Source of the DNA: JAYZQT01 sp036136335
GTDB taxonomy: Bacteria > Pseudomonadota > Alphaproteobacteria > MPNO01 > UBA830
DNA length: 64,000 nt
NCBI GenBank assembly: GCA_036136335.1
Contig: JAYZQT010000032.1
Location: 62,001 to 126,000, forward strand
Direction of reading: 5' to 3'
A program made the translations under genes and the position numbers. Positions 36,436 to 45,554 of the stretch are shown here, one piece after another. Numbering within the stretch: the first letter of the stretch is position 1; each line of letters starts with the position of its first letter. Under the pieces are notes generated by a model. It was not told where the DNA came from. It searched no databases and saw only the letters and a list, made by a program, of their open reading frames with translations.

Positions 36436-36858
36436 ATGGCAGTAGAACGAACGCTTTCCATAATTAAACCTGACGCCACGAGGCGAAATGTTACCGGCGC
36501 AATCATAGCCCGCTTTGAGGAGGCAGGCTTGCGTATTGTAGCCCAAAGGCGCACGAGACTGACGAGAGAGCAGGCGGAGAAATTCTATGCTGTGCATCGC
36601 GAACGGGCATTCTTTGACGATTTATGTAACTTTATGACTTCGGGCCCCGTCGTAGTACAGGTTCTGGAAGGCGAAAAAGCCATTGTCAGGAACCGGGAGG
36701 TTATGGGCGCGACCAATCCTGCTAATGCTGATGAAGGAACAATTCGCCACGATTTCGGCGAATCGGTAGAGGCTAACTCTGTGCATGGTTCTGATGCACC
36801 TGACACTGCAGTAGAGGAAATTGCTTTTTTCTTCAGCTCTATTGATATCGTTAACTAG
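36436..36858 (+). CDS. ndk: Nucleoside diphosphate kinase
   Basis: Ndk transfers phosphate from ATP to NDPs through a phospho-histidine. The 140-residue protein starts MAVERTLSIIKPDATRRN and carries the active-site His117 in NSVHGSD. GATNPANADEGTIRHDF, the nucleotide-binding strand, is intact. The ATG at 36436 follows AGGAG. A start at 36373 adds 21 residues and is not used by the family. Confidence 0.97.
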   Translation: MAVERTLSIIKPDATRRNVTGAIIARFEEAGLRIVAQRRTRLTREQAEKFYAVHRERAFFDDLCNFMTSGPVVVQVLEGEKAIVRNREVMGATNPANADEGTIRHDFGESVEANSVHGSDAPDTAVEEIAFFFSSIDIVN

Positions 36859-36928
36859 CGGTAACAGGATAAACATTGAAACAAAATACCGATTTTCAAT
36901 ACAGGTTAAATTTGCGCAATACCTTCAT

Positions 36929-37057
36929 TCACAATAAGAAAATCGCCATGAACCCGACGATGGCAATTACCGAGGTTGTTCCGATAAGCAGCATTCTGGC
37001 AAAACTTTCCCACCCTTTCTGGTGACGAGAAATTTCTTCTTTCATATTAAGCGACAT
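36929..37057 (-). CDS. aa3-type cytochrome c oxidase subunit IV-like peptide (42 residues)
   Basis: This is a 42-residue, single-span membrane protein. A short polar N-terminus (MSLNMKEEISRHQKGWESFA) is followed by one hydrophobic helix of about 20 residues (from MLLIGTTSVIAIVG) to the end. The His-x3-Trp-x2-Phe pattern before the helix is that of the bacterial aa3-type oxidase subunit IV family of alphaproteobacteria. GGAG precedes the ATG at 37057. It lies alone between ndk and purN, away from any cox operon. The call rests on pattern, so a different small membrane protein is possible. Confidence 0.72.
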   Translation of the reverse strand: MSLNMKEEISRHQKGWESFARMLLIGTTSVIAIVGFMAIFLL

Positions 37058-37106
37058 GCGACCGCTTCTCCTTCGGGTTCATGTAAATGGGTATCTTAGG
37101 TCCGAT

Positions 37107-37793
37107 TTATAGCTCGTTTTCTGTTTTCGTTGAATGCCCGTCGACTAACGGCTTGGGGCTAGGGTTGAAGAGTGCGGTTTCCGGAGATATTGCGCCGACA
37201 ATTTCCACTGTTCGGTTGACGATGGTTGTCGCTCCGCAAGCAACTAGGCGCAAGGCGAATGCATAACACTCATGCTCAGCCGCTAAAACACGAGCCGCAA
37301 GTGTGTCGGGGTCATCCTCCGGTCGCACAGGGACGACAGCTTGGGCGATGATCGGTCCATCATCCATTTCTGATCGGACGAAATGCACCGTGCACCCAGT
37401 AAATTTGACACCATCGACCAGTACCCTTTTATGGGTATTTAGACCTTTGTATGAGGGAAGCAAAGATGGATGGATATTGATAATGCGATCCTGCCATTTT
37501 GAGACAAAGTGTTCAGTCAATAGGCGCATGAAACCAGCAAGACAAATGAGCTCGACGTCTACCGATATCAGTTTTTTGTGCAATGCGTCTTCGAATGAAG
37601 TTCTTCCGTCATAATCACGGTGATTTATTATATCAGTTTCTATTCCCGCATTTGACGCCCACTCAAGGCCTGCGGAATTTGGCTCGTTTGAGATTACGCA
37701 AATTATTTCTGCAGGATAACTAGGTGCTGAAGCGGCATCGAGCAACGCCCGCATATTAGAGCCACGGCCTGATATAAGAATCGCTGTTTTCAC
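37107..37793 (-). CDS. purN: Phosphoribosylglycinamide formyltransferase
   Basis: PurN formylates GAR with 10-formyl-tetrahydrofolate in purine synthesis. The 228-residue protein shows ILISGRGSNMRALLDA at the start. The catalytic Asn-His region INIHPSLLPSYKG and SEMDDGPII with the catalytic Asp follow. The GTG at 37793 overlaps the purM stop as GTGA, which decides the start. A TTG three codons upstream is less likely. It forms the classic purM-purN operon. Confidence 0.95.
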   Translation of the reverse strand: MKTAILISGRGSNMRALLDAASAPSYPAEIICVISNEPNSAGLEWASNAGIETDIINHRDYDGRTSFEDALHKKLISVDVELICLAGFMRLLTEHFVSKWQDRIINIHPSLLPSYKGLNTHKRVLVDGVKFTGCTVHFVRSEMDDGPIIAQAVVPVRPEDDPDTLAARVLAAEHECYAFALRLVACGATTIVNRTVEIVGAISPETALFNPSPKPLVDGHSTKTENEL

Positions 37794-38851
37794 CGGGACC
37801 AAACTTCGTTGAGATTGGGCATTCCAACCCTAACATCTCCGGTCTGATTGGTAATGTGTCCAATTTGAAGAACTGTTTCTCCGCTCTGAGTGAGGAGTTG
37901 GACGGCTGATTCTGCATTATTTTCATCCACTATTATTATCATTCCAACGCCGCAATTAAATGTGCGTGCCATTTCGACTGGCGATACGCCACCCTCCTCG
38001 ATTAGCCACTTAAAAACCGGAGGTAAAGACCAGCTCAATAAGTTTAGATCGGCTGCCCTACCCTCAGGAAGAATACGTGGAATGTTGTCCGTCAAACCTC
38101 CTCCCGTGATATGTGCGAAGGCCTTAACCAAGCCCAATTTATGTATTTCGAGACAAGAATTTACGTAAATTCGGGTAGGTGTAAGCAAAAATTCACCCCA
38201 TGTGATGCTGTTGTTGAAGGGGGCATTATGGGAAAGGTGTATCTGCATATTCGATAGAATATGGCGTATTAACGAAAACCCATTTGAATGGAGCCCTGAA
38301 GAGCCTAATGCTAGGATTACATCTCCAGCCCGAATATCCTTTCTTGGGAGCAAGGCGTCCCGCTCAGCTGCACCTATTGAAAATCCCGCGAGGTCATAAT
38401 CTGCTTTGGCATACATCCCTGGCATTTCGGCTGTCTCGCCGCCTAAAAGTGCGCACCCTGCCTCCAGACAACCAATTGCAATTCCATTAATTACTTCGGC
38501 TGCTGTCGGCGGATCTAGATGTGCCGTCGCAAAATAGTCCAGAAAAAACAGGGGTTCTGCCCCCTGAACGATTAGATCGTTAACGCACATGGCGACCAGA
38601 TCGATCCCCACCGTGCCGTGTTTGCCAGTTTCGATGGCGATTTTGAGTTTAGTGCCGACGCCATCGGTGCTGGCAACGAGAATGGGATCCACATACCCCG
38701 CCGCTTTAGGGTCGAATAAGCCGCCAAATCCGCCGAGTGCACCCATAACCCCAGGCGTAACGGTAGCACGCGCTAACGGCTTTATGCGTTCGACAAGTTC
38801 AGCGCCGGCATCTAGATCGACACCCGACTCAGTGTAACGTGGACCCTTAAT
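37790..38851 (-). CDS. purM: Phosphoribosylformylglycinamidine cyclo-ligase, non-canonical start
   Basis: PurM makes aminoimidazole ribotide. The core (STDGVGTKLKIA, GGETAEMPGMY, ITGGGLTDNIPR) is intact. The first ATG in frame, at 38746, falls inside the conserved region just before GALGGFGGLF. The frame upstream of it encodes the expected N-terminus PRYTESGVDLDAGAELVER. No ATG, GTG or TTG precedes that segment before an in-frame stop. I propose ATT at 38851-38849, with GAGG 10 nt upstream, giving about 353 residues, normal for PurM. A sequencing error removing a start is the main alternative. Confidence 0.85.
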   Translation of the reverse strand: MKGPRYTESGVDLDAGAELVERIKPLARATVTPGVMGALGGFGGLFDPKAAGYVDPILVASTDGVGTKLKIAIETGKHGTVGIDLVAMCVNDLIVQGAEPLFFLDYFATAHLDPPTAAEVINGIAIGCLEAGCALLGGETAEMPGMYAKADYDLAGFSIGAAERDALLPRKDIRAGDVILALGSSGLHSNGFSLIRHILSNMQIHLSHNAPFNNSITWGEFLLTPTRIYVNSCLEIHKLGLVKAFAHITGGGLTDNIPRILPEGRAADLNLLSWSLPPVFKWLIEEGGVSPVEMARTFNCGVGMIIIVDENNAESAVQLLTQSGETVLQIGHITNQTGDVRVGMPNLNEVWSR

Positions 38852-38912
38852 GACTGCGATGCCTCGGATGAAAGTGATATGATAGGCGCATAGTGATGCG
38901 AGACAACCTTAC

Positions 38913-40100
38913 ATGCTTAAGATAGCGAATCTAAGTATCTACTTTAAAGGCATCCGGCGAATCTGTCTGATTGTCTTTTTTGGAGGTTTTATTTTCACGG
39001 ATTTGTACCCTTACCCTTTACGGGCGCAAGTTCAGGATGTTTATCTGGTAACCAATATCGCAGTAGATCGAACTGCTAAGACGGCTGCGAAGGCTCGTCA
39101 AAAAGCCATTAACGACGGTCATAAGAGGGCTTTTGTAGGTTTGATGGATCGTTTGGTTCCAGAGAGTCAGCGAGATCAGATACCAAATATCCAACGATCG
39201 GAAATAAACTTTTTAATCCGGAGTTTTGGAATTGACGAAGAGAGGCGTTCCACGGTCCGATATCTCGGGAAGTTGCGTTTTGAATTTAGTCGCTCCGAAG
39301 TTCGACGTTTTTTGAAAAAGTGGGGAGTGAACTTTGCCGAAACCCGCTCCAAACCGTTACTTTTGCTGCCTGTCTATAAACGCGCGGGCGCAACGCTCTT
39401 GTGGGACAAGCCTAATCCCTGGTTTGCGGCGTGGAGGAGTGGGCCCGTTATGGATGGATTAAGACCGTTGCGCTTACCCGCAGGTGATCTTTCAGACATA
39501 CGTGATATCAGTGCCGCGAAGGCGTTGGCTGGTGACGCCGGTCAGTTAAGGCATATTGCCGAACGATATGGTGCGAGTGGTGTTGTAGTGGCTTTGGCAT
39601 CGCTGACCAACAACATTGGGTCCGGCGAGAGATCAATTGTAACCGTCCTTAAATATTTTGGTAATGCGAGTCGTGATTCAACCACATTCCAAAGTTTTGA
39701 TTTTTCCGAGGATGAGGTGATAAACAGTGCACTTTCACGGGTGGCCAACAATCTTTCTAGACAGATAGTAGAAAACTGGAAACGTGCCAACCTCATCCAA
39801 TTTGATCGGTTGAACACCTTGATTGCTGAGGTTGCACTGACCCACATTCGAGAATGGGTGAAAATGAGGGCCCGATTGCGCCGTATAGCGTTCTTGAAGG
39901 ATTATCAGATTCTTTCGGTGTCACGGGGAAAAGTCTTGGTTAAACTATTATTTTATGGTGATCCTAGCCAACTTAAAATAGCGCTCGAACAGCGGGACAT
40001 AGAGATCAAACGGGGGATCAAAAATTGGATCCTGCGTGATCTTAAGGAAGCAAAGGTTGTACCCGCAAACAGGCAACCAGACGAAGGTATTCAGCGGTGA
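38913..40100 (+). CDS. DUF2066 domain-containing exported protein
   Basis: This is a 395-residue protein of the DUF2066 family, whose function is not established. An N-terminal hydrophobic segment (about 16-34, ICLIVFFGGFIFTDL) ending near LRAQ looks like a signal peptide or anchor. The family-typical segment with ARQKAINDGHKRAFVGLMDRL follows directly. It overlaps the CDP-alcohol transferase gene by 4 nt (GTGA) and that gene overlaps hdaA, so the three form one transcription unit. Confidence 0.85.
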   Translation: MLKIANLSIYFKGIRRICLIVFFGGFIFTDLYPYPLRAQVQDVYLVTNIAVDRTAKTAAKARQKAINDGHKRAFVGLMDRLVPESQRDQIPNIQRSEINFLIRSFGIDEERRSTVRYLGKLRFEFSRSEVRRFLKKWGVNFAETRSKPLLLLPVYKRAGATLLWDKPNPWFAAWRSGPVMDGLRPLRLPAGDLSDIRDISAAKALAGDAGQLRHIAERYGASGVVVALASLTNNIGSGERSIVTVLKYFGNASRDSTTFQSFDFSEDEVINSALSRVANNLSRQIVENWKRANLIQFDRLNTLIAEVALTHIREWVKMRARLRRIAFLKDYQILSVSRGKVLVKLLFYGDPSQLKIALEQRDIEIKRGIKNWILRDLKEAKVVPANRQPDEGIQR

Positions 40101-40654
40101 ATCTGCCCAACCTAATAACATTCGGTCGGCTGTTGAGCGTCCCGATAGCAATTTACTTGCTCATTCAGTTTGCCTACATGCCAGCGTTTTTACTTTTCGT
40201 GACGTTAGGAGTATCCGATGCGCTGGATGGGTATCTCGCCAAACGTAATAACCAGTCCACTGAGTTAGGTGCAATACTAGATCCGTTGGCGGACAAAGTA
40301 CTGCTTGTCAGCGTTTACATCACGCTTGGCCTGCAACAAGATCTGCCAAACTGGCTTGTTGTCTTGGTAGTGTTCCGAGATCTTATAATTGTTGGTGGCG
40401 TCATAGTGCTGTTTCTGGTCCGGCTAGAAGTGAAGATGCGCCCACTGATAGTTAGCAAATTAAATACCGCCGCTCAGATGGCCCTTGTAGCTCTGGTCTT
40501 GGCCGAGTTAGCGTTTAGTTTTGAAATTAATGATGTTGTTGTTATCGCAATATATGGAACAGCTGCGACGACGCTCCTTTCAGGTGGAAGTTATATTGTT
40601 TGTTGGGTCCAGCAAATGGCTGGGATAGAAGGCGAGGGTGTCGCGAAGCGCTGA
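40097..40654 (+). CDS. CDP-alcohol phosphatidyltransferase family protein
   Basis: This is a 185-residue inner-membrane enzyme that would transfer a phosphatidyl group from CDP-diacylglycerol to an alcohol. The signature D-x2-DG-x2-A-R-x8-G-x3-D-x3-D reads SDALDGYLAKRNNQ then STELGAILDPLADK, with Lys in place of the first Arg. About five to six membrane helices are visible. It could be PgsA-like, but the lipid product is not decided by sequence. Position before hdaA is conserved in the class. It starts with GTG at 40097. Confidence 0.88.
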   Translation: MNLPNLITFGRLLSVPIAIYLLIQFAYMPAFLLFVTLGVSDALDGYLAKRNNQSTELGAILDPLADKVLLVSVYITLGLQQDLPNWLVVLVVFRDLIIVGGVIVLFLVRLEVKMRPLIVSKLNTAAQMALVALVLAELAFSFEINDVVVIAIYGTAATTLLSGGSYIVCWVQQMAGIEGEGVAKR

Positions 40655-41319
40655 TGGCAGGAGAAAAGACACAGCTAGCACTCGATTTACGTCATCGAAT
40701 GGCGGTCGGTCGAGAAGATTTTCTCGTCTCTCCTTCGAATGAGGAAGCGGTCAATTGGATTGACCGTTGGCCGGATTGGCCAGGCCCGGCGTTGGTTCTT
40801 GTGGGCCCGCCGGGTTGTGGAAAATCCCATCTTGGTCGGGTTTGGGGTCAGTCTGCAGGTGCGGTTGAATTTGTTGGACGGAATACTGATATTGGTAGTC
40901 CGCAACCGTGTGTGTTTGTCGACAATCCCGAGGGCGCGGTCGACGACGAAGAACTTTTTCATCTTTTTAACGCTGTTGTTGCAGCGGGTGGATTTTTGCT
41001 TGTCACAGCGCGCACGCCGCCCGTCCGCTGGGTCAAGGGGTTGTCCGACTTAACTTCGAGGCTTTCGGCGGCTCCTAACATCCGTATACACCCTCCCGAC
41101 GAAACGCTTATGACTGCGGTTATTATTAAAATGTTTGCCGACCAGAAAATGGATGTCGGGGCTGATGTCCTAACTTATCTGATCAACCGAATGGAGCGTT
41201 CGTTCGAGACGGCCCGAACGTTGGTTAGCCGTCTTAATAATGCGTCCCTTGCCAAGCGGCGAGCGGTAACCATTCCTCTGGCACGTGAAGTATTTGAGGA
41301 AATGTTGAGTGGAGTGTAG
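40654..41319 (+). CDS. hdaA: DnaA-related regulatory inactivation protein HdaA
   Basis: This is a 221-residue DnaA-like AAA+ protein without a DNA-binding domain. With the beta clamp, such proteins promote hydrolysis of DnaA-ATP after initiation. The N-terminus has the clamp-binding motif QLALDLRHR (residues 7-15). Walker A is VGPPGCGKSHLG and a Walker B-like segment is CVFVDN. A sensor-2-like C-terminal helical part is present. The ATG at 40654 overlaps the previous stop as TGATG, which decides the start over one at 40600. Confidence 0.9.
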   Translation: MAGEKTQLALDLRHRMAVGREDFLVSPSNEEAVNWIDRWPDWPGPALVLVGPPGCGKSHLGRVWGQSAGAVEFVGRNTDIGSPQPCVFVDNPEGAVDDEELFHLFNAVVAAGGFLLVTARTPPVRWVKGLSDLTSRLSAAPNIRIHPPDETLMTAVIIKMFADQKMDVGADVLTYLINRMERSFETARTLVSRLNNASLAKRRAVTIPLAREVFEEMLSGV

Positions 41320-41363
41320 AGATTTTGCTGGGTTGTCTAAAGTTACGTCTTGATTAACATCCG

Positions 41364-41375
41364 CCCGCCGGCGGG
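41364..41375. repeat. 12-bp perfect GC palindrome between hdaA and rnd
   Basis: CCCGCCGGCGGG lies in the 142-bp gap between the convergent genes hdaA and rnd. It has no loop and no T-tract, so it is not a standard terminator. It may be a binding site or chance. Confidence 0.4.
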
Positions 41376-41461
41376 AGTGTCATTTGGTCGTTGCTTGCGT
41401 CTCACGTTCACAATTTTCCAAAAATAAACGGAAGTTAGCAATGGCTTGCGTGCAGCCGACC

Positions 41462-42616
41462 CTATTCATGTATCCTGACAATCTGTACCTTGGGACCTTG
41501 GGCTGCCAGAGCAATCTCGCCCCGTTTCAAACGCAAGGCATCTTCTCCAAAGATTTTCCGTCGCCAACCGCGAAGGGCCGGTACGTCGGCACTTTCATCG
41601 GCCGCAATCGCTTCGATGTCTTTAGACGAGGCTATTAACTTCTGTGCAACTTTGTGGGTATCACATTTAAGCTTCAGTAAAACCTTCAGTAAGTCGGTGG
41701 ATGGACCGTTCTCCGACGTGTCAGGGCCGGAAGCCAGTGGTCGCGGATATAGGGATTTGTCCATTGATCGAACTGTGTTGAGGATTTCTATGAGTTCCAA
41801 GGCCCGTTCATTTCCCACGCGATCTCTTTTTACTGCGCGAAGCTCCATGAGTTCTTGCTGCGTTTCTGGGAGGTGTGCAGCGATTTCAGTTATTGATTCA
41901 TCTTTCAAAACCCTGTTTCTCGGTATGTTCTGTTCTTTGGCAACCTCCTCACGCCAAGCAGCGAGGGCGCGAATATTTGCGAGGTATCCCGGCTTTTGGC
42001 TACGTGTTTTTAAGCGCTTCCATACATCCTGAGGGTCGGTCAGGTAGGTGCGGCTGTTAGTCAGGATATCCATTTCTTCGGACAACCACTCGGTCCGACC
42101 GTTACGCTCGATCTGCGATGACAGTTGAGAATAAATTTGCCGAAGGTGGGTAACGTCCCCTAGCGCATAGTCAATCTGCTTTTTTGCTAGCGGACGTTTA
42201 GACCAATCAGTAAAGCGTAACGCCTTATCAATTGATTTTTTGGCGATATCACGAACGAGACGTTCATACCCAACGGAATCACCATATCCACATACCATCG
42301 CTGCAATTTGTGTGTCGAATACTGGGGTCGGAACTTCACCGGAGAGATGAACAAAAATTTCAATGTCTTGGCGCGCAGCATGAAACACTTTTAGGACATT
42401 GGGATTCGCGAGTAACTTGAATAGTGGCGTAAGTTCTATGGCTGCATCCAATGCATCGATTGCTACCGCATCGTCAGTAATACCCACCTGGACAAGACAG
42501 AGCTTGGGCCAGTAAGTTTTTTCCCTGATAAACTCGGTGTCGACCGTAATGTAGGGGTGGGTTGCGGCGTGCTCGCAGAATGCTGCAAGAGATGCGGTCT
42601 CGGTAATAATCGACAT
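41462..42616 (-). CDS. rnd: Ribonuclease D
   Basis: RNase D is a 3'-5' exoribonuclease that trims tRNA precursors. The 384-residue protein has the DEDD exonuclease domain, with VDTEFIREKTYWPKLCLVQ near the start, VFHAARQDIEIF, and YALGDVTHLRQIY. An HRDC domain follows at about 210-290. Length is typical. It is convergent with hdaA and divergent from aspS, which begins 123 bp away. Confidence 0.95.
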   Translation of the reverse strand: MSIITETASLAAFCEHAATHPYITVDTEFIREKTYWPKLCLVQVGITDDAVAIDALDAAIELTPLFKLLANPNVLKVFHAARQDIEIFVHLSGEVPTPVFDTQIAAMVCGYGDSVGYERLVRDIAKKSIDKALRFTDWSKRPLAKKQIDYALGDVTHLRQIYSQLSSQIERNGRTEWLSEEMDILTNSRTYLTDPQDVWKRLKTRSQKPGYLANIRALAAWREEVAKEQNIPRNRVLKDESITEIAAHLPETQQELMELRAVKRDRVGNERALELIEILNTVRSMDKSLYPRPLASGPDTSENGPSTDLLKVLLKLKCDTHKVAQKLIASSKDIEAIAADESADVPALRGWRRKIFGEDALRLKRGEIALAAQGPKVQIVRIHE

Positions 42617-42739
42617 AAACCATGTAATACACGGTATTCTATGTAACTTGAAGCGCGGCGGCGAAGGCTATACAAACCGCTGCGGCCCACGCCCGGAAGG
42701 GCGTTGAAAGACAGTTTCGAATCGACCAAAGGCTATCCT

Positions 42740-44530
42740 ATGCATGCTTACCGCACACATAATTGTGGTGAATTACGCACCGAACACTCTGGGAGTGAGG
42801 TCAAACTCTCAGGCTGGGTTCACCGGAAACGTGATCACGGCAATTTATTATTTGTTGATTTGCGTGATAATTTTGGTTTGACCCAGTGCGTAATTGAATG
42901 TGATTCGAAAATTTTCTCACAAATAGAAACACTTCGTCTCGAAACCGTCATAAGCGTAACGGGTCGCATAGAGGAGCGGCACGGGGATACTAAAAATTTA
43001 GAACTACCTACTGGGAATGTGGAGTTGCGGATTGCTTCCTGCGATATCCTGGGGACCACTGAGTCACTACCGCTGGAGGTGAATAGCGAGCGTGACTATG
43101 GTGAGGAAGTAAGATTGCGTTACCGGTTCCTTGATCTTCGAAGAGATAGAATGCACCGGAATCTACTTCTCCGAAGTTCCATTATATCCAGCATTCGTCA
43201 GCGGATGATTAATCAGGGTTTCGTAGAATTTCAGACCCCAATTTTGACGTCTGCCTCGCCCGAAGGTGCTCGTGATTTTCTCGTTCCAAGCCGCCTGCAT
43301 CCCGGTAAATTCTATGCATTGCCTCAGGCGCCGCAGCAGTTCAAACAGCTGATAATGGTGGCCGGCTTTGATCGATATTTCCAAATAGCGCCGTGTTTCC
43401 GGGACGAAGACGCGCGCGCCGACAGGTCACCCGGTGAGTTCTATCAGCTTGATTTCGAGATGTCGTTTGTTACCCAAGATGACGTATTCGCCGCCATTGA
43501 ACCAGTTCTTCATGGCGTGTTTCAGGAATTTTCGGATGGGCGGAGCGTGTCATCATATCCGTTCCCCCGCATAACCTATGCGGATGCAATGCAGAGATAC
43601 GGAAATGACAAACCTGATTTGCGCAACCCTATTCAGATGAGCAATACAACCGACATTTTTCGCCATTCCGGGTTCAAAATTTTTTCTAAAATGATCGAAG
43701 AAAACGAAAACGTTGAGGTCTGGTCTATTCCTGCGCCCGGCGGTGGCTCGCGCGCATTCTGTGATCGAATGAATTCCTGGGCTCAAAAAGAGGGTCAGCC
43801 CGGCCTCGGTTATATTTTCTTTCGCGAGGGTAAGGGTGCTGGCCCTGTTGCCAAGAATATTGGTGAGGAACGAACAGAAAAACTGCGGTCCGACTTGGGT
43901 CTTAAGGATGGTGATGCAGTTTTCTTCGTTGCAGGCGTACCGAAAGATTTTGTCGCATTTGCGGGACAGGCGAGAACCCGGTTAGGCGAGCAACTCGAAC
44001 TGATTGATGCAGATAGGTTCGAGTTTTGCTGGATCGTGGATTATCCAATGTATGAAATTGACGAATCGAGCGGCAGTATCGTCTTCAGCCATAACCCATT
44101 TTCCATGCCACAGGGCGAACTAGCCGCGCTCGAGGAGAAAGACCCACTGACCATATTGGCTTACCAATACGATATCGTGTGTAACGGCATTGAATTGTCC
44201 AGTGGCGCAATCAGAAATCACCGTCCTGACATCATGTACAAAGCTTTTGAAATAGCTGGTTATTCTCAGGAAGAGGTCGAAAAGGAATTTGCTGGCATGC
44301 TGAATGCACTTAAATATGGTGCACCTCCTCATGGAGGATCAGCCCCCGGAATTGATCGCATCGTAATGCTGCTAGCCGACGAGCCAAATATAAGGGAGGT
44401 GATCCTGTTTCCGATGAACCAGCAAGCGGAAGACCTTATGATGAATGCACCCCTTACGGTCGACGATCAACACCTCAAGGAGCTGTCAATCCAACTGGCA
44501 ATACCACCAAAAAATGTGCCTGAAAGCTAG
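42740..44530 (+). CDS. aspS: Aspartyl-tRNA synthetase, probably non-discriminating
   Basis: This enzyme charges tRNA(Asp), and perhaps tRNA(Asn), with aspartate. The 596-residue bacterial-type protein has an OB-fold anticodon domain, class II motifs (RFLDLRRDRMHR; FRDEDARADR; GGSAPGIDRIVMLL) and the GAD insertion. His33 (RKRDHG) and Gly82 (ERHGD) match the residues reported for non-discriminating AspRS of Pseudomonas type (H31 and G83). GatCAB genes lie near the other end of this window, which fits indirect Asn-tRNA formation. The ATG at 42740 is preferred over a TTG at 42704. Confidence 0.95.
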   Translation: MHAYRTHNCGELRTEHSGSEVKLSGWVHRKRDHGNLLFVDLRDNFGLTQCVIECDSKIFSQIETLRLETVISVTGRIEERHGDTKNLELPTGNVELRIASCDILGTTESLPLEVNSERDYGEEVRLRYRFLDLRRDRMHRNLLLRSSIISSIRQRMINQGFVEFQTPILTSASPEGARDFLVPSRLHPGKFYALPQAPQQFKQLIMVAGFDRYFQIAPCFRDEDARADRSPGEFYQLDFEMSFVTQDDVFAAIEPVLHGVFQEFSDGRSVSSYPFPRITYADAMQRYGNDKPDLRNPIQMSNTTDIFRHSGFKIFSKMIEENENVEVWSIPAPGGGSRAFCDRMNSWAQKEGQPGLGYIFFREGKGAGPVAKNIGEERTEKLRSDLGLKDGDAVFFVAGVPKDFVAFAGQARTRLGEQLELIDADRFEFCWIVDYPMYEIDESSGSIVFSHNPFSMPQGELAALEEKDPLTILAYQYDIVCNGIELSSGAIRNHRPDIMYKAFEIAGYSQEEVEKEFAGMLNALKYGAPPHGGSAPGIDRIVMLLADEPNIREVILFPMNQQAEDLMMNAPLTVDDQHLKELSIQLAIPPKNVPES

Positions 44531-44738
44531 GTTGGACGACCGGGAATTAGGTGGATCGGTAATCTAAGTTTTGCTTCGTTTTACTGAGTAACGGATGGTG
44601 TTGGCCTTGGTTCGGTTGCAATTGCGTTTGCCATGCCGCAAATCATAGTTTGCGTGGCTTCTATTGCGAATTGCGGGGTCACGAAACGCGAGACCCTAAC
44701 AAATTCCTGTAAATCACAAAAATTACTAATGCCCGACT

Positions 44739-45554
44739 CTAGATGTTTGCGGGCCAAAGGCGCGCGGCACCCCTGACCCCGCTGGAATCACGATGTTTTG
44801 GAGGGAGGAGTATAGTTTCAACTGTGTCCGAAAACACATAAGTAGCTAATTTTTTTGGGACGTTTTCATATAGTCGGTTGAGGTTGGATGACCCTCCGCC
44901 GAGGACAATAGCTTCCGGGTCTCCGGTCTCTGCTTTGACCCCGATTTGTAGTGCATTTAACTGTTCGCCTGTCCGTTCCATGTGGGCCCTGCTTAAGCCA
45001 GGTCCAGACAGAAAAGTCTCTATGCAACCGGTTTTTCCACAGTAACAACGCGGTTCATTCAGGGAACCCGCAATTGGCAGGCGATTATGTCCCCATTCCC
45101 CAGAAATACCGTTAGGGCCCGCAATCAGGGAACCGTCAAACACTACACCCCCGCCAATCCCGTCCCTAATATTACGCCGAACACCGAAGCATATCCCGCA
45201 GCTGAACCATCCTCTGCATCTGAAAGAGTAAAACAATCAGCATCATTTGCCGTCCGAACAGGACGTTTGAGCTTGGTCTTCAGATCCTTGTCAAACGGTT
45301 TGCCAATCAGACAGGTCGAATTAGAATTTTGATGTTCCCGGTATTGATTGAGATGGTCCCAGGTATGCCCACCCCGATACTTCCCGATTTACCCACAGCC
45401 TTTTCGATGAACTTGATAAGCGAGATAACAGTTGCAACAGTCGCATAATAGTCATTTTTGGGCGTTGCTGCTCTTTCTCGGGCGATCACAGTATCCGCAC
45501 CCTCTAGGGCGATAGCCTCGATTTTGGACCGCCAATATCTATTCCAATACGCAT
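44739..45554 (-). pseudogene. Decayed ROK-family sugar kinase (fructokinase/NagK-like)
   Basis: Read on the minus strand, this is a recognisable ROK kinase broken by several lesions. It begins MRIGIDIGG, then loses one base near 45528 and continues in the next frame to PGTISINTG. A second single-base loss near 45327 and a third near 45159 are needed to read through to GEWGHNRLP. The zinc motif CYCGKTGCIETFLSG survives. About 25 residues are missing near 44918, between AETGD and PEAIVLGGG. The remaining C-terminus matches the family. Several independent lesions suggest real decay, though homopolymer errors could explain some. No full-length product is possible. Confidence 0.85.

Noticed and set aside
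44739..45489. Two separate short genes in the ROK region
   Set aside because: Both pieces align in order to one ROK kinase, so they are fragments of a single broken gene.
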